A DNA stretch of 16,052 nt. It comes from Bacteroidales bacterium. Its GTDB lineage: Bacteria; Bacteroidota; Bacteroidia; Bacteroidales; Tenuifilaceae. Below the pieces are notes generated by a model. It ran no database searches and was not told the DNA's origin. It saw only the letters and a program-made list of their open reading frames with translations. The position numbers and the translations under genes were made by a program. The stretch is from positions 1 to 16,052 of the forward strand of contig WBUV01000019.1 of the NCBI GenBank assembly GCA_008933525.1. The letters are read 5' to 3'. Positions 6,501 through 14,700 of this stretch are shown here, piece after piece. Within the stretch, counting starts at the first letter, position 1; each line of letters starts with the position of its first letter.

Positions 6501-8486
6501 CTAGGCTTTTTCTAGTGGAATTTCAATTTTAACGTTTGTTCCATGGCCCAGCAGCGATTCAACATCAATTGAACCATTGTGCTCTTGTATAATATTGTAT
6601 GTGATAGATAGACCTAGACCTGTACCCTGACCTATTTCCTTTGTTGTAAAAAATGGATCGAATACTTTTGACAAAATTTCCTGATTAATGCCGCATCCAG
6701 TATCCTTTATTTCTAATCGAATTGAAGAATTTATAATTTGAGTCTTAATTGTTATTGCCCCCCTACCATCAATGGCCTGAACTGCATTTAGCATTACATT
6801 CATAATAGCCTGATGCAGTTTTCCCTCATTACCATAAATACGAAAAGGGGTGTTGGTTAAATCCTTAACCAACTCAATCCTGTCAAGTGTTAAACTATTC
6901 AACATTAACGAGCAAGTATCAATAATTCTATGCAAATCAACATCGTTACTTTTGTAATTTTCATCTCGACTAAAATGATTTAAACCATCAACTATAGTAG
7001 AGGCTCTCTCTACGCCTTCGGAAATTGCATTGACATAGAATTCTATATCAGCATTATGGCTCTTAGAATTACTGTTAAAGTATGATTTAATTCCTGCTAT
7101 TCCTCCATGAATAAAATTCAATGGGTTATTTATTTCGTGGGCAACACCAGCAGCGAGAATACCAATTGAAGCCATTTTTTCGGATTGAATGAGCTTATTC
7201 TGGGTAGATTTTAGGATGTTTACTGTTTCCTCCAGGTTATCGCGTTGAGTATTTAACTCCTCGTTAGCGGCTTGGAATTCCTCGTTCAGGGCCTCTAACT
7301 CATATGTTCGTTCGTTTAACGAGATGTTCAGTTTTTTCTTATCGCGCAAATTTTGCCATACAATTATAAGTAAGGCAAGAATTATGAGTATTACTGTAGC
7401 TCCCCCTATCTGAATTGAACGTTGAATAAGAATCTTCTCCCCCTGAATTGAATTTATTTTTTTTAAAAACTCAACTTCCTGAATCTCCTTCTCGGCATTA
7501 GCAAGGTTCTTCAACTGATTAAACTGCTTTGTACGGTTTAATTTTGAAATACTATCGCTCAACATAATGTAGTTATTCTTATAAATAACCGCATTCCTAT
7601 AATCCTTTGTTCTTTCAAAAAAATCTGAATAAATCATCAGGTTATTAAGCCGTAATTGAGTAGCATCAATGCCTTTCAATATTTCACTAGCCTTATCAAG
7701 ACAGACTTTCGATTTAGAGAATTGCTCCATTGTTAAATAAACATCCGCTAAATTGTTTAAATTTTGAACTTGCTCATAATTGTTCAAAAGAGATTTGTTT
7801 ATTTCATAGGCCTTTTCAAAATAACCTATTGCTTGGCTATATTTTTTTTGGCTAAAATTGACGTTTCCAAGATTATTTAAGTTATGTGCAATGGATTGTT
7901 GTGCTCCAATAGTTCTATTGATCTCGAGGGCATTACTCAGCGCCTCCTTCGCACTCAAATAATCACCCATCCCTCTATACGTTATTCCAATATTATTCCA
8001 GGCAATTGCCTGATAAGCTTTATTATCAATCTCTATCAAATTCTTCAGAGCTTGGTTAAAGTATTTCAAAGCATCTTCGTTGAGATCTAAATTTCGGAGC
8101 ACTAAACCAATATTATTATACTCTCGCCATAAGGTCGAGTTTTCGCCAATCTTCTCCTTTACACTTAGAGCATGAAAGTAATTCTCGAGCGATGTGTGAT
8201 AATCGCCTATGTAGTACAATGCAATTCCTTTCCTATTTAACGAGTTGGCTAGTCTCAGTGAATCTTTACTTTTTAATGATAAATTAATGGCCGAATCTGA
8301 ATAGACAAGTGCAATCCCAGGATCGTTAGGCGAATACTTAGTTATATAGTCGTTTATTAAATCTATTTTAATGGAGTCGGGTAAATTTTTAGTCAATGTA
8401 CTCCTAAATGAGTCTGCAATATTTAACTGAGATAGCGCAACCTTACAAATTAATAGTGCGATCAACAAAATTCGAAATCTCAACAT
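6501..8486 (-). CDS. TPR-containing membrane sensor histidine kinase
   Basis: This 661-residue protein has a signal peptide or first membrane segment at residues 1-20. Tetratricopeptide repeats follow, about 60-310 (recurring YxxALxxxxxxG and NNIGxxY/NNLGxxx units), and would face the periplasm. One transmembrane helix is at about 357-378 (VILIILALLIIVW), then a cytoplasmic coiled coil at about 385-440 (LNERTYELEALNEEFQAANEEL). The HisKA-type helix holds the phospho-acceptor His450 in GVAHEINNP. The ATPase domain (about 548-660) has an N box with NVMLNAVQAI, G1 as Asp595-T-G-C-G-I, an F box (VFDPFFTTK) and G2 at 619-626 (GQGTGLGL). All catalytic boxes are present, so it should be active. No receiver or DNA-binding domain is attached, and no response regulator gene is in the window. 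It ends 127 bases before the uptake operon start; a regulatory link is possible but unproven. TPR sensor kinases of this layout are common in Bacteroidota. Confidence 0.93.
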   Translation of the reverse strand: MLRFRILLIALLICKVALSQLNIADSFRSTLTKNLPDSIKIDLINDYITKYSPNDPGIALVYSDSAINLSLKSKDSLRLANSLNRKGIALYYIGDYHTSLENYFHALSVKEKIGENSTLWREYNNIGLVLRNLDLNEDALKYFNQALKNLIEIDNKAYQAIAWNNIGITYRGMGDYLSAKEALSNALEINRTIGAQQSIAHNLNNLGNVNFSQKKYSQAIGYFEKAYEINKSLLNNYEQVQNLNNLADVYLTMEQFSKSKVCLDKASEILKGIDATQLRLNNLMIYSDFFERTKDYRNAVIYKNNYIMLSDSISKLNRTKQFNQLKNLANAEKEIQEVEFLKKINSIQGEKILIQRSIQIGGATVILIILALLIIVWQNLRDKKKLNISLNERTYELEALNEEFQAANEELNTQRDNLEETVNILKSTQNKLIQSEKMASIGILAAGVAHEINNPLNFIHGGIAGIKSYFNSNSKSHNADIEFYVNAISEGVERASTIVDGLNHFSRDENYKSNDVDLHRIIDTCSLMLNSLTLDRIELVKDLTNTPFRIYGNEGKLHQAIMNVMLNAVQAIDGRGAITIKTQIINSSIRLEIKDTGCGINQEILSKVFDPFFTTKEIGQGTGLGLSITYNIIQEHNGSIDVESLLGHGTNVKIEIPLEKA

Positions 8487-8524
8487 AATGAATATTGATT
8501 TGTGATAAATTTATAACCGCTAAA

Positions 8525-8553
8525 CAAATTTAATGATTAATAGTTCTTCCAAA
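8525..8553 (-). promoter_or_regulatory. Candidate promoter of the histidine kinase gene
   Basis: On the minus strand TAAATTTG (8532-8525) matches the Bacteroidota -7 consensus TAnnTTTG exactly. A TTTG (8553-8550) lies 17 bases upstream as the -33 element. The box ends 38 bases before the start codon at 8486 and is downstream of the protease gene's hairpins. Of the three promoter candidates in the window this is the best overall match. Confidence 0.55.
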
Positions 8554-8583
8554 AATAAATGAAACAGAAACTTATACTAAAGC

Positions 8584-8613
8584 TAAAGAGTTCCAGTAAT
8601 CTGGAACTCTTTA
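8584..8613 (-). terminator. Perfect 13-bp hairpin downstream of the protease gene
   Basis: TAAAGAGTTCCAG (8584-8596) pairs perfectly with CTGGAACTCTTTA (8601-8613) around a TAAT loop. It lies about 90 bases past the protease stop codon. The minus-strand sequence after it has only short T-tracts (CTCTTTAGCTTTAG), so it may terminate weakly, or act as a 3'-end stabiliser or bidirectional terminator. It is the second of two hairpins met by the transcript. Confidence 0.6.
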
Positions 8614-8652
8614 ATAATTTTAGATGAAAAACAATTTTAAAAGCCCGAGAAC

Positions 8653-8682
8653 TCAGACTCTGGAATAAAATCCAGAGCCTGA
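8653..8682 (-). terminator. First hairpin downstream of the protease stop codon
   Basis: TCAG-a-CTCTGGA (8653-8664) pairs with TCCAGAG-c-CTGA (8671-8682): eleven base pairs with one A/C mismatch and a 6-base loop. It begins about 20 bases after the stop codon at 8702. No T-run follows directly; the nearest, a TTTTAAAATT stretch, comes after about 13 further bases. Termination is therefore uncertain, but the position suggests a role at the 3' end of this long mRNA. Confidence 0.5.
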
Positions 8683-8701
8683 TCCCAGAATCCAACTAAG
8701 G

Positions 8702-11700
8702 TTATTTTTTAACAACCTTAATTGATTTATCGATGTTCATACTTTTTATATTAACAAAGTATATTCCGCTAGGATAATTAGATAAATCCATCTTAATGAT
8801 TTCCTCACCCGATTTTTCAAATTTATTCAGAACGATACCTAGCACATTAAAAACTCTAATGGTTACAGCTTGTTCTTTAGAAGGCAACATTATGAATGCA
8901 ATATCATTGGTTGGATTTGGGTATGCATTAATTCCGGCATTTTCATTATCTGAAATACTGTTTGTTCCATCAACCAAAACATTTAACACCTCATTTAAAA
9001 TTGCCCCATGGCTATCTTTAACTGTAAATGACAACGTGGTGCTACCTAAGTTCATAGGCTTAACTATGAATTGATTTGCGGATGCAAATACATCAACCAC
9101 ATTGCTGTTTCCACTAACTACTGTATAGGTAATGTTATCGCTATCGGGATCGTCAAAGTAACTGTCAAGCGAATATTCAAACAGGCTTTCCGTTGTGTGG
9201 TAAACTAACGATTTACTCTTACCAACAAATATAGGCGCACGGTTAGTTGGGGTTACCTCAACATTAATTTTTAACTCGCCGATCGCATTGTACTCATCGG
9301 TTGCGTTGAAAGTGTAAGTGTAATTGCCAGCATCGCTAAAACCTGGTGTTAAAGTAATGGCCAATTTCCCATTTGTAAAATCGTAGGTCATATTGCTATA
9401 GCTACTTTCTGAAGCTACTGTAAATGCATTATTCTCTAAATCCACAACTTTATAGGTAAGTGTTAAAGTATCATTTTCAGCAACAGAAATATTATCTGTA
9501 ACACCTTCGAATTTTGGACCTTCGTTAACGCGTAGCTTAACAGGCACTTTTACAACTGAGGCGTTAGGATCGTTCGATGTGAATACAATGTTTGCAATCT
9601 GATCACCACGTTGTGCATATGCACCATCGAAATGAAGATTTACAGAACTTGCATCGCCCATTGCCAGAGTACTGTCCAAAGCCGATGTGATTGTTAACCA
9701 CGAAGTATTATCGGCGGTTTCCTCTGCTGCAAACATCAACCATCCAACACTTTCGAACCCGGCAACTTGTTGAATATCTCCCCAAATTCCTTGATCGTAG
9801 TAATAATATCTACCTTCAATTGTTTCTGAATCAGTGATTGAACCAATTGGATAAGCAATGCCAAATGGGAAGGTCACTGAAACATAGAAGTCTTCGTTTG
9901 GATAAATTTTAACTGCTTTATCCATCTTTACTTGATACCATGCACCTGATTCATCATTACCAGAACCAGTAAACTCGAGTTTACCTTGTGATACCTTTGA
10001 AGCATTTGCAACAGACGATCCACCAGCTAAAATTTCAACCTCAATAACTCCACTTGTTAGTCCTTCTGCTCTCATAAATGTTTCTATGTGAGATAGGTTG
10101 AATGCCTGTGAGCCAGCATTGTATTTAGTAGCAATGGTTAATGATGATGAGCCACCATTTCCAATGTAAGTATCAGGTATTTCCTTGTCAGTATGGGAAA
10201 CAACCCTATTGTACGATGTTTTAGACTGAGTATTAGCTTTTTTAGACGCCACAGTTGATTTAAGCGATAGTTTACTAGCAGTTGAAACGGTTTTGCTACT
10301 GCTTTTGCTAGAAGTTTCAACTCTTCCATACTCAATGCTAATTGTATAGTCTAGGTCAGATTTACCCTCAATGTTATCGAAGTTGATAGATTTATCTGCT
10401 GTTTCGCTAAAAGTATTCATCGAAACAATTATTGGAGTTTTAACTACGTTAATAACAGGAGGCTCAATTGCAGTACCCTTTAGCGTGATGCGTTTTTCAC
10501 CTACACTTGTTGTTAATACAAGGTCGTCGGTAAAATCGCCTGCTGTTCCCGGTGCGAAAGTAGCCCTAACCTTGAACTCATCGCTTGGATTAATTTTAAA
10601 TTCAGGAGTTGGAAATACCCAAGGTGAGTATAACTCCGAAATATCAGCCCAACGCCATTCTGGACCAAACCAGCCATCAACCAAGGTGTAAATTTGCAAA
10701 CTTAAACCCATAGTACCGTCAGCCATTTGTAACCAAGTAATATTGTACGGTGCTGCACCTTCGTTTTTGAAGGTTAAATCCATATAGTTTGATTTTGGCA
10801 TTCCCCATTCCAATTCAACCATTTTTGTTCCAAAATCAACCATTGTTTCAGCAGTAAATAGTGCATCACCAGTTACTGTTAACTCTACAGGTTTCTCCAA
10901 ATTCTCTTTGCCTGGAACATTGGTTTGTATCTTTAACGCTTGGTTATAAACACCACCAAATACGTTGCGAGCATCAAGGTTAAGTTGACCTATTAATGTG
11001 CTATTAGGCTCAATGATATGTTTCTTAGCTGGAACTAAAACGTAGGCAAGACCCTTACCGTAATCAAGTTCTGAATATTCAGAAATCATGATTCCGTTCT
11101 TGTTATCTTTCTGTAATCCAATTGTTGAGAAACGCGATGTAGCATCGGCACCTCCCTCTTCGGCTTTGTATTGGAATTTCATAGTTCCATTCTTGTAGAA
11201 GATAATTTGTGCCGAAACAGGATCGCCCATTCCTCCAAAATTGTTTACGAAGTAACTCCAAGTAATAATAATCTTATCATCGTAGAATTTGTAGAATATT
11301 CCAATATCCTCCTTTGCATAGTTGTAATCAGAGAAGCCACTGAATGTCCAGTAAGGCATAATGCATGGACCTGAATGGGTTTCTGTAGGGATATAATCGG
11401 TGAAAAAAGTTGCTAGGGGATCATCTTCGAATGAAATTATCCCATTATCACCGATCTTAAATGAGGTGTACTTTTCGCCATAAAATTCAATCGCAAAAGG
11501 TAGAGAAAGTTCTCTAAAATAAGTTCCTTCCCAATCATTTAAATCGTAGAATGGAAGTTGTGTTCCTGTTTTACGAATATCAATCCATTGGTAAACCTCA
11601 CCCTGATTTAATTTTTCGTAAGTATAGGTTATATCACTTGGAGTTGAGGTTGGAGCCTCAAACGTAAGCCACTCTTTACCTTTGGCAGTTACCTCAAGTT

Positions 11701-14700
11701 TACCTAATCCTGTATTCTCAATTGTAATTGGTAGGCTAATAGAGTCACCATAAGCAAGAGTTTGTTGTAGCAAGTCAAGGTTGATATTAATGCCCGGTGC
11801 ATCTACAACCTTTGCCGAAAGGTAAATGGTATCGTGCGATCCATCGGCATAGTTTATCGATGCCCAATCCTCCAAAGTTGCTAAAGCATTTGTTGGAACT
11901 TCAACGCTATAGTTCTTAAATAAGCTAGGTTTAATTGATGTAGCCAATTCACCTGTTATATTAAAACTTCCATTAACAAGAGTAATGCCTGTAATGTTTA
12001 CATTAGCAGTTCCAGCGTTTTTAATGCTGAAAACACTTTTCTTTACATCACCCTGAAGGACATCACCAAATTTAATACTGTCGGTAGATACTTCTGGTTT
12101 TGCAATACCACCATCAGTAATATTTAGTTTAACCAAAGCGCTAATCTGACTATTTGAAGGATCGTTACTAATAAAGTTTATGTAACGATTTATTTCGCCT
12201 TCGGGTAATGTAGATGTTGCCATGGTAACATTAACAGTAGCCGAACTACCTGGTGCAAGAATACCTGAACCATTGGCTATACTCTTTATTATACTTGGAC
12301 CAGGATAATCAAAACCTAATGCTAGTCCATCATACATTTCAATTTGTTGGCTCCAATCTTGAATAAGTATTCCGTCGTTTTGCTCCAAATTCTCAATTAG
12401 GATATTCAAATAATAGCTAGTTCCAACATGATCATAATAAAAATGTATGTCTCCATTAGCGAACAGCACCATTTGTACTGTAAAATAATCATCCAAATTG
12501 TAACCATCGCAAACCTTATCGTATTGAACAATTACTCTATCAGCTTCAATTTGATAAAATACTTGACCCTGCGAAATGAAATTGAAATAACCACCAAGTG
12601 GCGAGATAATACCCTTGGGCCCCCATGTATCGCCAAGTCTTGGCGTATTTACTGGATTTACCGAGTTATCAAATGTAGTAAAACCTCCTTTTGCAACGTA
12701 AAGAGTTTGCATATTTTGACCATAGTAAGGGAAGTCAAAACCTAAGTTTATGGTAGCATACTTGAAATTAGTATTAATCTCGCTTGTAATTTCAACTCCT
12801 GTTGTTTTGATATCATTAAATTCATAAGCAATTGGATTTGCCTCGGTTACCCTGTTCGACCGTTGCTTATACCCATAGCTATGATATTCTGTTGGCCAGT
12901 TGGTGCTAACTCCCTTACTGTCGAACCCAGGTATGAAGTACTTTAATGGATATGCGCCGGTGTTGCTAACCGTAATGTTCGCAGATATTTCATCACCAAT
13001 TGTAATATTATCTACAGTTTGGGTTAATGGCGTAATATCAATTTTTGATGTTTCGACTCCAACTCCAAATAGTGAAATATGGAAAGTAAGCACACCATTG
13101 GATATGGTAAGTACATCGTTTATATTCCCAATCAGAGTGGGTGTAAATTTTACACTTAAAACCACTTCGTTGCGAGCTTTTATTTGTGATGGCACCCAAC
13201 CCTCAATCTCAAAAGCAGAACCGCTAACGCTGTAATCAACATCGTTAAAATTTCCAAGACCCTGGTTTTCAACTACTAATTCTAGCGTTTTAGATGAACC
13301 AAGGAAAACATTACCAAACTCAGCAATATCAACGTGTTTGATATTAGGCTGATGACCTGAAACGATTAGGCTTACAGGTATTCGAAGTTCTTTTTTACTT
13401 ACATCATTTGATGCTAAAACAAGATTTGCGCTATATGAACCATTAATTAGCGTTGTTGCATTTGCCGTTAATGTAGTTGATGCTTGTGAATTTCCATCAA
13501 CATCACCAGAACCAGGCTCTAGAGTTAAATAGGTACCAAGGTGTTCATTCTGACTAACCGCAGTTACTCCCCATACAAATCTCTTATCGTTGAGTGCCTC
13601 CTCAAGAGAAATCCAATTTTGACCTAAATTTGCGGAGTATAAGCAATTCTTCGAGTATGCCTCTTCTAACTCTGGACCAATTCCTAACGGGAATAGGTTT
13701 CCGGATGGTACATGAACTACTACCCAGAAAGTATCACCATGCACAAAGTAAAGTTGTTCGTTCAGAGTAATATAAGCAGTTGTTTCATCATTCGAAAAAC
13801 TACTATACTCTTGTACATATACTAGATTGTTTTTAGTTAAGGAAGAACCTTTGTATATTTCAATAATTATAGGTCCTTTTGAAGGATCGTGTTTAATATA
13901 TGTACGAACCTGAGTCAAGTTAAAACCATCGGCTTCGTTAACATAGAATTTAGTTGCCGATGAATTTGTCAAACTGGTATCGGTATCACCAACAATATTG
14001 GTTACATAGCTAATGTATGTTCTCTCTATTTCGGTAAACGATGAAGTTGCAACTTTACTTCTTAGCTGATTTTTGCTGAATAATGCATTTTGCAATCTAA
14101 GATTTACGTCGTTTAAACCAATTACCTTGTTTACTTTTGGATAATTAATTCCAATAGCGCTGTATGCTAACTCTGTATTACTGTGGCGCATGAAGTGGCT
14201 CCAACGTAAAAGACCTGTAGCGTTGTTTAGAATGCTGATTTCATGCGATGCTGTTGCTGTATTTGCAGCATCAATTTCTAAACTTATAGATTGACTATTC
14301 TCATCCACTGCAATGGATGGGCCTGCATTTGTTTGTTCCGAAACTACATTAGATAAAACAGAAACGTTACCCCAGCGGTCAGTTGAAGTTATTGCGAAGT
14401 AATAGGTGGTTAGCCCAAGTAATCCGTTAACCTCATAGGTATAGTTCTGACCAGCATCCTTTTCGTTTTTAATGACTACTTTGGTTGCCAAATTTAGATT
14501 TGATGTGGTTATTGGTTCGGTTGAATAATACAGTTGAAATGATGTTGGTTTTACATCATCAATATCCGATGGAACTGTCCATAATAGGGTAGCGAATTCT
14601 TGAGCAATACCTGTTACAGTTAAGTTTGATATTGCGGCTGGAGCAACACCCTGATCGTTTGCAATAGCCAAGGAGGCATCAATGGCGCCTGATCCCAATG

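Noticed and set aside
10371..13235. Several plus-strand open frames of 60-111 codons opposite the protease gene
   Set aside because: They are antisense shadows of repetitive beta-domain coding sequence, with composition typical of reverse-frame translation.
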